Both the position numbers and the translations under genes were made by a program. Of a stretch of DNA of 64,000 nt, positions 1 through 13,100 are shown one piece after another. Each line of letters begins with the position of its first letter. The first letter of the stretch is position 1. The notes under the pieces were generated by a model that ran no database searches, had not been told where the DNA came from, and saw nothing but the letters and a program-made list of their open reading frames with translations. The stretch comes from Siphonodentalium dalli (taxonomy: Eukaryota > Mollusca > Scaphopoda > Gadilida > Siphonodentaliidae), in NCBI GenBank assembly GCA_032622095.1, contig CP136062.1, positions 154,562,875-154,626,874 on the forward strand. Direction: 5' to 3'.

Positions 1-23
1 AATAAATCAATTTAACTGATGTT

Positions 24-286
24 TTAACCCTTTGATGACTGGAGCATCCTGAGTTTTTTTGCGAAAACCCTGTGCCAATGCATTCTCTTATATATGTGAG
101 TCGCACATATGGCGCCTCGCATATATAACAGACTGCATTGGACTAACAATACTTACCTTCATCTTGTAAGCCAGTGCATTCTATATATATGCGAGGCTCC
201 CTATCGGAGACTTGCATATATAAGAGAATGCACTGGCACAGAAGTTTAATGCTGCGCGAGCACAGCTCCCTTCATGACAGGGTTAA
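24..286. mobile_element. TTAA MITE, CCCTTTCATGA family
   Basis: TTAA flanks with CCCTTTGATGACTGGAGC at the left and GCTCCCTTCATGACAGGG at the right. It contains two hairpins built on tgcattctcttatatatgcg arms, separated by a core taacaatacttaccttcatc. No coding capacity. Confidence 0.85.
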
Positions 287-673
287 GGGTCCAGATTATT
301 TTTTACGAAACCTATTTTGCTTTTCATGTAGACTTTATCAAATGTATAGAATATGTTTATAAGTCAAAAATTTCCATCTGGAAGAGCTTATCTTTGGAGA
401 TCTAGAATGTTCTATTAATTTATTTTATGTAGTTTCCATGATTTTGAGGGACAGTATTAGTTATACCGTAAATTTTTCAATAGCATAATATTTTTGTTTG
501 GTGTTTGGTATATAAGTCTAGCTTATATACCCGCTTTGGTTTCTAACATTTGCTTTTGTAAAGATAAATTTGAATTGGGGTTCAGTGCTTGGTGCCATTA
601 CATGGATAATGTTGCTAAAACTGGACCTCACATTTGTATGGCTGAAACCGGGCTGTGCTAATAACAGACATAT

Positions 674-924
674 TTAACCCTTTCATGACGGAGCTGCTCT
701 GGTGCAGCATTAAAGATCCTGTGGCAGTGCATTCACATATATGAGGCCCCCCTATACTCACATATATAAGAGAATGCACTGGCTTACAAGTTCAAGGTAA
801 ATATTGTTAGGCCAATGTATACTCTTATATATGCAAGGCTCCATATGGGAGACTCTCATATAAGAGAATGCATTGGCACGGGTTTTCACAAAATTTCTGG
901 AAGCTCCGGTTATGGAAGGGTTAA
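674..924. mobile_element. TTAA MITE, CCCTTTCATGA family
   Basis: TTAA at both ends, left terminus CCCTTTCATGACGGAGCTGC, right terminus ending gttatggaaggg. Two hairpin modules with tctcttatatatg arms inside. Lies in the intron before exon 1 of the window. Confidence 0.85.
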
Positions 925-1057
925 TCTATAATTTTATTTTATATATTTATTCTATTTGTCTTTGAGTGCATTTTCTTTCTTTATTCACTGCACTGCACCT
1001 TTCTCGATTCTGTTGCATGATGGCTCTTATTTGCTTGCACGATCTTGATTATTTCAG

Positions 1058-1102
1058 TTTGACAGGAGAAGGTGTAGCTCTCGCTGAACCCAAAACTCCC
1101 AA
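1058..1102 (+). CDS. HYDIN: HYDIN exon 1 of window
   Basis: A 45-nt exon between a ttatttcag acceptor and a gtaagt donor, encoding LTGEGVALAEPKTP plus two bases of a Lys codon. One base at its start completes a codon from an exon left of the window. It is the C-terminal strand of one ASH unit (LTGEG.A type) leading to the next. The frame joins exactly to the exon at 3183. Only the short length lowers confidence. Confidence 0.8.
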
Positions 1103-4100
1103 GTAAGTAAGGCCAGATGTATTCTCTTATAATATGTGAGGCTCCCTGTGAGAGACTTGCATATATAAGAGAATGGTCAAAATGTCAAAAAGTTGCCAGG
1201 TTTTGAACGGGTAGATATTGATCTGTGAATCAGAGTAGATATTCTTGGCATGATCTAATTGATAACTATTCAATCATTGATATGGAATTATCACCTTATT
1301 ACTTAGCCCACACAAGTTTATTATATGTTTCTCTGCCACTTTTATTTTCGAAACGGGCAGCAGACCGCACTTTTTATACACTTTTTTATACCCGCCACAA
1401 CGAGTTGTGGGGGGGGGGGGGTGGGGGTATACTGAAATCAGCTTGTCCGTCCATCTGATCTTTTATTCCTACATTTTTTGGTAATTTGTTTATAAAACTT
1501 GGCACAGATATTTAGTACCTGTGCACCTGCAATTATGAGGTCTGTCTGACTTTTTTTGGAAGAGTTATCCCCCCTTTTTTTACTTATAAAATTTTCAATA
1601 CAGGGGGTATACCTTAGTACCACCTGGGACAGGTCCATCTCTAGTTATGATTAAATTTGCCAGCATGCAGGTTTTTATTTCATTACTTACGAATTATCAA
1701 AAATATTATTGGCGTGAAAAATTACTTTACATGATTTAAAAGTGTCAATACAATGTCAAAGTAACAGTCTGTTGTACAACAACAGTACATACCATTTAAA
1801 CAAACTATTTTAAATTAACAAATTATTTTTATCAGTAAATATTAAATACAAGTTGAGATATGTCTAGCTAGATTTATGCCCATGCAGTAGTGAAAAACAG
1901 ATTGTGGACACCGTGTTGTGAAGCTGAGTGACCGGATGATCAATAATTTTTATATGTTTTATATGTTATTGATCTGTCTGTCCATCAGGGCATCCGTCTG
2001 TCCATCCGTTCGCTGTTTTTGTTTCCAGATGAAAGCTTTATTAAGTCTGTACTGAATGGAATTAAATTCCACCTCAGCTTCCAATTTATGGGTTGATGAG
2101 AGGAATTATACTAATAATGGAGGGAAGAGATATGAGGAAATAATGACTTATCTTATTACTGCAGTAATACAGCGTTGTGTTCCAATAACGAGATCTAGGT
2201 CAGCGCTCGAGCTGACTAGGCAAGAAATCAGTGAATTGTGACTAAAGTCCGTTCGCATAGTCATGTGGGGAGTGAAGGTGAATCACTTTTATTGTGGAAG
2301 AGCATTATATCTGATGTATATTTTGAACACTCCACTTTTTTCATTTCGACATGTCTACTGATAGACTTTTTCCTGAAATCACATATGGGGTTTATTACAC
2401 TGAACTTCTAGACTATCAGAAGTCACAATTCACTGATTTCTCGCCATGTCAGCTCGAGCACTGACCTAGATCTCAGTATTGGAACACAACGCTGTATTAC
2501 TGCTGTAATAAACTATGTTAACACTCTCATTCCCGAAGATTTCTGAACAGAATTATGAAGAATAATTGGGTATTATTATTATTTATTAACATTTAAGAAA
2601 CGCATTCTACATAATGTTCCAATGCGCTTTACAAGTAAATACAATAAAAACACATGAAACTATAAAAATACAAACAATAGGCCTACTACTATTAAATACA
2701 ATTTTGTAAAGATGGATTAAGAAAAAATAAAAACTTAACTATGTTAAGAAAAAAATAATTTAAAATTAAATTTAACGAAAATTACTGTAAAATTAAAGCT
2801 AAAGAAAATTGAAATTTCAGTAAAAAATGAAAAGTTTGATTTATAAAAAGAATTAAGATAAAAGAATAAATTATAACTTTAACAACGGTGTGTATTGAAA
2901 TAACAACTGCAATAAGATTTCCAAAAATAAGTATGTGAGTTTACTAGCCCAAAATACAGGTCAAGATCAAATTTGGGTTCCGCTCACCAATTTTCACCAG
3001 AGTTATGGCCCTTTGATGTAATTACCACAGGTGTATTTTGCCATGCCCTAGCGATGCCCTTGTTATTTTTGGTGAGCCATAAAAATCAGTCAACGGAGAC
3101 AGTTCTCTGAGAAACAAAACATTAATTTTGTTTGGCCGTATCATAAATACATTTATTAATGGAATTCTACTTGTCATTTCAGATTGACGATATTCAGGTG
3201 GATAATCCCTGCTAATAGTGAGATTATCCTCAAGCTGAGATTCCAGTCTGAAGAACTCGGTCAGTTCGACCAGACACTCAACTTTGAAATAGTTGGTACA
3301 CGGAGGCGTTACCAACTCTACTGCCGTGGTGTGTGTGCCTTCCCCACCATCAGCAGGGAACCCAGGTAGGTTATCTAAATGAGATTATAATGCAAGTTGT
3401 GTTCTGTATTTATTCTACACGATTGTGTCAGATAAGTTTGATCCATGACTGTCACCTTCATTGACACTATAGCTTCCAAAACAATATTTTGATTTTGATT
3501 ATTTCAAGAAATGTAAAATTTAACATTTAAAATTTTTTTAAATTTAAGACAGAGGGTAACTTCTGAATTTTCAAAGAGAAATTGTGTAATGTTCAGTGAA
3601 AACCTGAGTAACTGAACAGTGTCGTCGCAGAGAGAGGATAACAGATTTGTTGCAGAGGATACTAGTACAGTGCTTAAAAGCTTCTTTTCTTTTTTTAGAT
3701 TGTTAGGCTGGTGTCTGTTAGCAACACTGTTTTTTTCTTCTGTAGGATTGTTTTCAAGAATAGAAAGAAGAATAAGAAGCCAGAAGACATTGTTCGTAAG
3801 AAGTATGTGCTAACGACGGATGTGTATGAATTTGGTCCGTTATTGGTTGGAAAATCCAGAGACAAGTAAGTTATATGTCATTGTTTTTTTGTTTTTTTGA
3901 ATGGGGGAGGGGATGTCTGATAGATGATAAAATTGAGGGGGAGGGTCTGGGTTCTGGGCACAAAGTACCCTTTTAAGTGCCATAGTATGTATATATATGT
4001 TGCTGGACATTTGAAGAAGCAGACTAGCATCACTAAATTCACCCTATGGCAACCTCATTCTGCTTAGGCCTCATCTTCTATGGAAAGTAATTTTATTATC

Positions 4101-7100
4101 AAATTAAAAAACATTTTTATTTCTTTAGAACCTTTTTTAGAAAGTTTCTTTTTATGTTTACCCATACCATAGTATGGTAAACATAGTGTCGTTGCCCGGA
4201 TTGACCACTCGTCGTTCGTCCGTCTGTTTGTCCGTCTGTCTGTCCGTAGACACTTTACGAGTAATGCGATAACTCAAACATGTTCTATCCGATCGAAACC
4301 AAAATACAGATCGAGTTCGAATTTGGGTTTGATCCGAGATTTTGTTACAGAGTTATGGCCCTTTTTCAACTTAGAATTCATGCATGCTGCCATAACTAAA
4401 AAAAAATTCATCTGACCGTAACCAAATTTGGTATGCGAGTTGCTCAGCCCAAAATACATTTCGAGTTTCGAATATGGGTTTGATCCGATATTTTTTCATG
4501 GAGTTATGGCCCTTTGACATAGAATTCATGCATGTTTCGATAAATCTACAATTTTTCAACTGATAGGAACCAAATTTTGTATGTGATTTTCTCAACTCAT
4601 AATACAGATCAAGTTCGAATATGGGTTAGATCTGATTTGTTATACCAGAGTTACGGCCCTTTTTCAACTAAGAATTGAACAGATTTGAGTTTTTGATAAC
4701 CCAGGTAGATTACAATTAACTACCAATAATGCAGCTTAACTGCAATATGAGAGACTGCAGAAGTGATCTCTTATTGAAATATTAGTTATTTTTAGCCACT
4801 GTATATACAACATAACTCTATGATAGTGGTGAAGCTGTAACCCAATAAAAATCATGATTCAATGGACTGTCCCATTCAGTTCTAATGTTTTAATTGGAAT
4901 AGTCTATTATTCATTTGTAGGGATGTTCTCATTTGAAATTTCAATTAATCATTCTTCTGTTATATCTCCAGGTTTCTCCTCATTCACTTGCATGGATTTC
5001 TGTAGTTAAAGATTAACACATCTCAACATTTCTGATACTTTCATCTGTCTGATACCATGTCTCATTTTATATTGGTTTATTTTGACACCCTCTTTGCCCC
5101 TATTGATTCATTAATTTATTTTGATTTTTATGTGTACCTATACCATAGTATGGTACACTTATTGTGATGTCCGGATTGACCACTTGTTTTCATTTAGATA
5201 TTGATGATTATGATACAAGTTGATTAAAAAGATTCCCAATGTATCCCTTTTTTTTAATAATTAATAAAAACAATTATTTTTTTAAGTTTGAAAATTTGAA
5301 AAACTAACACCCTTATAACTCTGCCAAGGGCACCCCGAATCACCACACCAAATTTGTTTTAATCGGTCCAAAATCTTGTGTTATGTACTGGTAAATCTGT
5401 TTGGAGCAACATTAAATCAAATTCACCAATTCCATGCCATTCCTTTGGAGCTATTGATAAGACTATATCATTTTCTGATGTCTCTTATGCCAATGTGCAA
5501 ATAATCTGATAAAGAAGGCTATGGTATCTAATTTAAAATAAAGATTCAACAATAAACATCACATGATATTAGCAGTAGACTTGGACATCTGTGCTGCAGA
5601 GTTATATCTTCAGATGGTCTGAGGTCATTATAATTGTTTAATATTGGTTTAATAGAGAGGTCAGTGTTCAACATAAACAATTCCTGAGATTTGTTGACGC
5701 TCTGCTATATTATTCCATGTTCAGGTCACACCTTTCACATTTAACCCAAGGCTGTGGTGTGGTGGTTTAGCATTACATATCCTGTACCAGTGCATTCTCT
5801 TATATAAATGCCTGTGACCCATACATTCCAATAATTTGTGTTATGTACATTTGTCTATAATAGTACATACAGTATACTCTATAATTCAAAACCAAAACTC
5901 TCATTTATGATTCCGATCATAGTAAATGTTTATCGCCAAGGGATGGGTTAACATCTGCCGATCGTGATCGGCCTCTCGTTTAGTTTTAGTTTCTCTATAT
6001 CCCCAAATTGGCAGATAACACAATGCATAATCGACATGCCAAATGGGTTTATATTACCATCTTCGCAATCTGGGAACTTAAAACTGTGTCTCCAATATCA
6101 GATGAGGAGCCTGGTGTGTGGGGTAGCATCACTAAATTCACCCTCTGGGGACCTCATTCTGCAAATGACCAGCACCATATTTGAGTTTTGCTTACTTCAA
6201 TGAGTATACAGTGTCTAAAATGCATCAGGTTGAGCTAAATTGTCATTGACACTTTTATAAATTTTACCTCAAGATTCAAGGAAGGAAAATACCCAGAGAA
6301 CATGGAGAAGCTGATGTTGATGAACACGTCGCCGCTGGATGCTGATATCAGCATTTGTTTCTTGGTGGATAGTAAGGGTGAGACATACCTATTCGACCCG
6401 CCGTCCATGATGCTGAAACCTGGTGAATCACAGGAGCTCACTGTGTGGGCGTATCCTAAAGTTCCTGGCCATTACGAGGACGCCATAGTTTGCTGTATCA
6501 GAGAGAATCCGGAGCCGGTTGTTTTCAAAGTTTGCTGTGATGGATTCCGTCCAGAACTTGAGCTTGATAAAAAGCAACTGCATTTCGACAAAGTTCTGCT
6601 TCACAGGTAATTAATTTGCAACAATTACATTCTTCTATACTAATTTACAATCAGGTCCCAAAAAAACTGAAGTGTTGAAATATAATAATTTGGTAAAAGT
6701 CAAGAGTAATGTTGTCACAGCAGTGTGCTATGTTGCAACTGCGTGTCATACATTGGTGTAAAACTTCTCCAAAATGGATTCCATATGGCTTGTTACAGAG
6801 GTCAGCTAGGAACAAACTGTAGAATGAAAATATTTTTTTATATATTTTTTACTAACAGGGCACCGTTCAGCGAATTTGGCCCTCCTGTAGATATTTTGAT
6901 CTGAACGCTGACACCAATACCTTGGGTATCCAGTAATTCAACAGTAATTCCAATGTGATTAAAACTTTAGAGGTTTCCAGTTGTGTATAATATTAATTTT
7001 AACCAATCTTAGACTTTCAAACAAGCCATTATAACTAAACATTTAATAATTTTGAATGCATTCACTCACTTTTCGCTAATTTGAGCTATTTTGCTTTATA

Positions 7101-10100
7101 ATTTTCTTCAGGAAGGACACTAAGACTATGTATCTGAGGAACAGCACCCATCTTCCTGTAGCCTGGAGACTGAATGGATTAGAGAATCTCGGCGATGACT
7201 TCACAGTGGCCGCTGATAGCGGGGTCGTCGAACCAAAGTCTGAGTATGCTCTTCATGCCTACTTCCGAGCCATGAAACCAATGCAGACGAGTAAAAAGAT
7301 GATCCGATTAGAGGTAAGTTCATCGTTGAGTGAACAGTTAGCTTTAAGATGACATTGATCTTAATCATACACTGAAAGATCAGATTAGAGGTAAGTTCAT
7401 TGTTGAGAGAACTGTTAGCTGACATAGATCATAATCATACTGTGAAATGTTTAATTTAATTAAATGAAATATAAATTGGAACATGTATCAATTATATAAA
7501 TGGAAAATCATACATATGGTGTTATTAACTTTAAAAATACTTTTGCTGAAATTTCCAGACACCTTATAGAAACAATCCTGCCACTGACTTTGAGGACCTA
7601 CATTATTTACCAGCATCTGACTGATTTGATATTAATATGACTTCTCCCCCTCACCCCCCCCCCCCCCATATTTGATATATGATTTTGATTCTGCATATAA
7701 GTGCCCCAATATATACTAGTGGGATGAGTAAGTTAATCTTTTAATTATGAATGTTCAGGAATTAAAACATGAAGAAATTTATAAATTTATTGCCAAATTC
7801 TCATTGCTCAGTGCAGAATTTTCTATCTAATATTTGGTCTGGAATGTGATTCATTTCTCTACCATAAATTCATGTTATTTGCAGGTTTCAGATGTTGATA
7901 ATATTATGGGCGTCGTTCATACAGAACCAATTCAAGTGATAGCAGAAGCTTATGATGTCGCCTTGGACATGAGTTTCCCTAAGGGTTAGTATAGTCAATA
8001 TATATACCTTTCAGCGCTTGTGCATTAAATATCATGTGCCAGTGCATTCTCTTATATATGTGATATATAAGAGAACGCACTGGCTTATAAGGTCAAGGAT
8101 AATATTGTTAGGCCCATGCATTCTCTTATATATGCGAGGCTCCCCATGGGAGATTGTCACCTGTGTTTTTTGCATAATTCATGAAGCTCCAGTCATGGAA
8201 GGGATATACAAACAAATAAGTTAATGTTATATTTGTGATTTGGTAACCAAGTCTATGTGAGCATCGACATATATTTATGATTCAGAGGAAATTGAGACTT
8301 AACATAATTGAATAAATTGTTATAAAGTTGATATACCGATGATCGTCATTCTGCTGGTGAAGTTGCTAACTGGATTTTCACTTGCGTCTGTAAACTTGAA
8401 GAGAAACAACAATTAATGTAAAATTTTCAAACGAGTGGTGGACTAGTATTAACTGCTTTTAATAATAGACTTTTTTGGAGGCTCACAGCTTTGTCAATGT
8501 TCTGTGATATGTAAGCCTGAATTTAGTGTGTCTGACATTTGCTGAATGAGGTCGCCTGAGGGTGAATTTAGTGATGCTATCCTGCACAGCATAATACCAG
8601 AAGATGAGGCCTAAGCAGAATGAGGTCCCCAGAGTGTGAATTTGGTGATGCTAGCCTGCTGGGATAGCGGCACTAAATTCACCCTCTAGGGACCTCATTC
8701 TGCAAATGTCAGACACACTAAATTCAGAATTTAATAGTGATACTAAAAGACTTTTTTCAAGACTCACAGCTTTGTTGTGTGATATGACTGTTACCAGAGA
8801 TTTTATTGTCATTACTTTCTTTTGTAGGAACTGATGGTGGCCTTGATTTTGGCGTGATTCGGGTCATGGATGAAACAAAGCAAACATGCAACATGAAGAA
8901 CAAGGGAAAATATGAAGTTGGTTACCAGTAAGTGTATCTCTCTCCTACAGACCTACTTTAGAATTTGTTCATCTGAACAATGTGTTTTTGCTTCAAAACA
9001 ACCTCAAAGTCCAAGTACATTGTGTTTTTTTGAATAATTAATACATGCAGATATCATTCAAACATGGCAGAACACATTGCTGGAATAGAAACTGGATTTC
9101 CAAAAATATATTGACTCAAGATACAATTGCAGTTTCATGAAAAGTAATCAAAATGTGCTCGTTAGTATTTTTCAAGAGCAATAAAAATGTTACAGCTATA
9201 CTTAAAGTAATTGATCACCTCTAATGTGGTGTCACCACGGTAATACTGGGGTATTATACTGCAACCTCCAACATCACGGTAAGGTTACCGCTTCAACACC
9301 GCGCGCACCGCAGTTACACCATGAAGCATGCAGTCACGGTTCACAGGCATGAAAATAAAATGCAGCAATTCTCCTTATATCTCTGGAATTTAACAAGATC
9401 CTAATGGTCGTAATATTTTCTTCAACTTTTGGTGTGACAATCCACTAATAGACAGCGATATCATAGCTACGTGGTACCGTAACTCCACCATAGTGACCGT
9501 CTCGATACTTCTGTGTTCATTACCGGAGTATCTCACCATTTCTCAAGTCAATTACTTTGAGGATAGCACTATTGTGGCAGAATTTAAAAGAAGTTGGTGG
9601 AGCATGAGAAGATTAACTTCTTGTGAAAGGCCTAATATAATAACATATTCATTTCACTTGCTGCAGTTTCTTCTTTGAGGCGAATTGACAAGCAACTGGC
9701 GTTCAGGGAGTCATAGTCGATTTGGACAATTCATGGAACTGCAGTCACCCTTATAAAACTTTCCCGTGTTAACCCTTTACCTAACAGAATGGCCATGTGC
9801 CAATGCATTCTCTTATATATGCGAGTCGACCATAGGTCGCCTCGCATATATAAGAGAATGCATTGGCTTAACATATTAAACATTATAAAATTGTTGTAAG
9901 AAAAAATGGTAAAAAGTGTTAAAAGTGTTAGGCCAATGCATTCTCTTATATATGCGAGGCGACCTATGGTCGACTCGCATATATAAGAGAATGCATTGGC
10001 ACAGGGCATAACTGTAACCATCACAATGTGGTCAATGAGCCGGTTCGAATGATATTCATATTTGTATGGTTTTATTGAGACAGACCCAAGATAATTTAGG

Positions 10101-13100
10101 CTGTTGCAGCTTTATTTGGCCGTTTTTGGCCGGTTTGTTGGGTAAAGGGTTAACTTCTTGTGAATGGCCTAATATAATAACATATTCATTTCTCTTTCTG
10201 CAGTTTCTTCTTTGAGGACAAGGATCCAGCAAACCCAGGCGTAGCTGATTTATTCACAGTCGTACCACAGAAGGGTAACCTGGCTCCGTTAGACCGACCA
10301 GCTCAGGTCCAAGTCATATTCAAATCTAACAAGGAAATCACTGTCAAGGATGCTCCGATCCTCAAGTGTGAGGTGATCGAGCCAAATATGGCCGAAGGAG
10401 GGGAGATAATTGCCAGCATCCCAGTGAAGGTGTCCGTCAAGGCTGTTTTCAGCAAGTAAGTTCTGTAGAAATAAGCTAGGCCAAACAAAATTAATGTTAT
10501 TCTGTTTGTTTTTTTCAGACATAAAAATCAATCTCTAACAGAGCGCACCAGTTATACTTCCTTTCTGACTCTCACCGGCTGGGTACTATGTGGTTTTCTA
10601 TATTTAGCTTGTTTTTCCAGACAAAATGGCGAAATAGATCAACCAAAGTCAAATTTCTTATGTGCTTTGAGAACAATTCTCGCACTAATCACTTATTGGC
10701 AGAATGGAGAATGGAAGTTTTGTTGACTATTTTTGCATACTTCTTGGCAAAATGGCAGCAAATTAGAACTCTTGTGTTTGACTTGCCATGCATGCTGTTG
10801 TCCATGTGCATTTAGACTTTTGTGTTGATAAAATAATCGGAGAACCAAATCACACCGTTACGCAATATAGTTCTTTGGTTCCAGAGGGCCTTTCCAAACT
10901 TAAGGTACGAATTTATATTACACAATTTTTTTTCGATATTTTGTGTGCTTAATAAGAGCAACATGTTGCTGTTCGCTTAGTATATATACTAATATCGTAG
11001 AAGTCCACCAAATGTGGGTAAAATGTCGCCAGTAGCAGCGGTTTTATCGAGACATCAAGGGAGATAAACCCTGCATGGAGCTTGCATAATAATATGGCCT
11101 GCTGTTTTTCCCAGAGGTTGAATTTGGTGATGCTAGCCTGCCTTGCAGGATAGTGTAAGTAAATTCACCCTTTGGGGAACCGCAAATGTCAGACACTGTT
11201 CACACACTCCAGGCTTGTTTTCAACTAAAGTCTAATAATATCTACTGTAACTAACATTGATGCTCTAATAATATCTACTGTAACTAACATTGATGTTCTA
11301 TTCCAGATATAGCATTTTGCCTGTGAGTGATATCAATTTTGGATCACTTCTGGTCAATAGCAAAAAATCCAGAACGTTTGTCATTGAAAACAAGGGTGAA
11401 TTCGAGTTTAAATACTCAATCACGAAGTTGGTCAAAGAACCTGCACAGCAGTCATCTCAAACCAGACAAGCCAGGCCGTAAGTAAATATGTATAATTTAA
11501 CAACTATGTTCCACATGTAAATAGTTTTTTAAAATTTTCCCTAACCTTTTATAAATAAGTTTTAACTTTTACCCTTTCTATACTAAATGGATTCTCCCAC
11601 TCTATAAAAATGACATTTGATTGGTCTATTATTCATCTGGAGGGATGTTCAGAAAATATGAGTATAGACGATAGTCGTACGAAAAGAAAATACATGTGCA
11701 GAAGAATTCATATTCATTGGTGGGAAATGTTCAGATAATAAGTTCATCATTAGGCCACAGGAAGTTGATTCTCTGTTTCTCAGACACTTTTTTTCCCAAA
11801 GCAGGCAGGCAGGCATATTTTTATATTTATTTTTTATGGCCAAAATTTACTGGCAGGCAGGTTTATATTACCATATTTTATGACCAAAATTTCCCGGCAG
11901 GCAGGTTTTTATTTGTTTATCCTAAAATTGTAAATCAATGTTCGGACATTGAAACATGACTACTTGATTTGATTTTAATGAAATTTTATTAATACTGAAA
12001 CTTGTCAGGCTTCACTAAGCCATCTTTGAATGTGTCAATACAAGACAAAAACAAAATATATTAAACTTTCATAACATAAAATAACAACAATATGCAGAAT
12101 CAAATTTTTTAAATGTGTATGGGTAAATTGATTATCAGTGGTTGTTCTTAATCACCATTGCTACTGTCGTTTTAGCAAGCTTCCACCTGTTGATAGTACA
12201 AACACACATACATATATAAATAGAGTATATCTGTATGTATGTATGTAATAATAGAAATGATGTTTAATATGTGAAACATACATGATTTAATAAGTGTTGT
12301 CTAGAAAATTATTGTCATATGAGATCAAATCACATGTATGTGTGAATCACTTCTAGAAATTTTTGGGTGAGTTCATCCCTTTTATTTATGGATTTGTCCA
12401 ACTTTGGAAGCTGGAAAGTCTTTTCCATAAGAACACTGAATGCAGACTTCGTTGGTGCATCCGCACTGGTAGTTGCACGTTGACAAGTACTTGAAGAAGT
12501 ATTGGTGGTCACCGTGATCTTAAAATAAAAGCCAAAAATGTCTGCAACCTGTGTGGCTTTCAGTTCAGGTGAGACGAAGTCGAAGTCTGATGTTTTGTTT
12601 TTTCCAACAGAAATGGATTTGATGCTTCTGCCGTGTTGGGACGTTATCCGTTCCGATAAATTCCGACATGTTTCATCGATCTCAACACTCACTATAGTCC
12701 AGGGGATAAGATATTTGTTGCCATCCCACACGCAAACATTCAGAATTGCAACCATTGTTTTAGCGGAAGTAGATCGGGCGCGTTCGATTAAGATTCCGGA
12801 CATCGGCTTGTTCGATCTATTAAAAGATTGGAATTATGAGATAGAGTTGCGCCTCTTTATCCACACCTGTTAACAATGGTCGATTGCGAACTTCACGGAT
12901 TGCGAGCGGCGGGATGAATTATACTTTTTATTTTTGGTAGGCTATAAAAAGTACCCAGCGGCGTATTTTTTCGGGGGGCGGCGGTGTCTGAGAAACAGAG
13001 AATCAACTTCCTATGGCCTTATGATCGTTTGTTGAACTTATTATCTGAACATTTCCTGAGGGAACTACTCATCAATGAGTATTTAGTATAGAGAGGGTTA

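Noticed and set aside
9731-10024. Recurrent ORFs with peptides such as CILLYMRGDLWSTRIYKRMHW or MRVDHRSPRIYKR on both strands at many sites
   Set aside because: They are translations of the hairpin cassette of the MITEs. They appear in every copy, on either strand, and stop where the repeat stops.
10588-10815. 75-codon ORF after exon 8
   Set aside because: It starts within intron sequence, has no domain pattern and no splice borders that fit the HYDIN frame.
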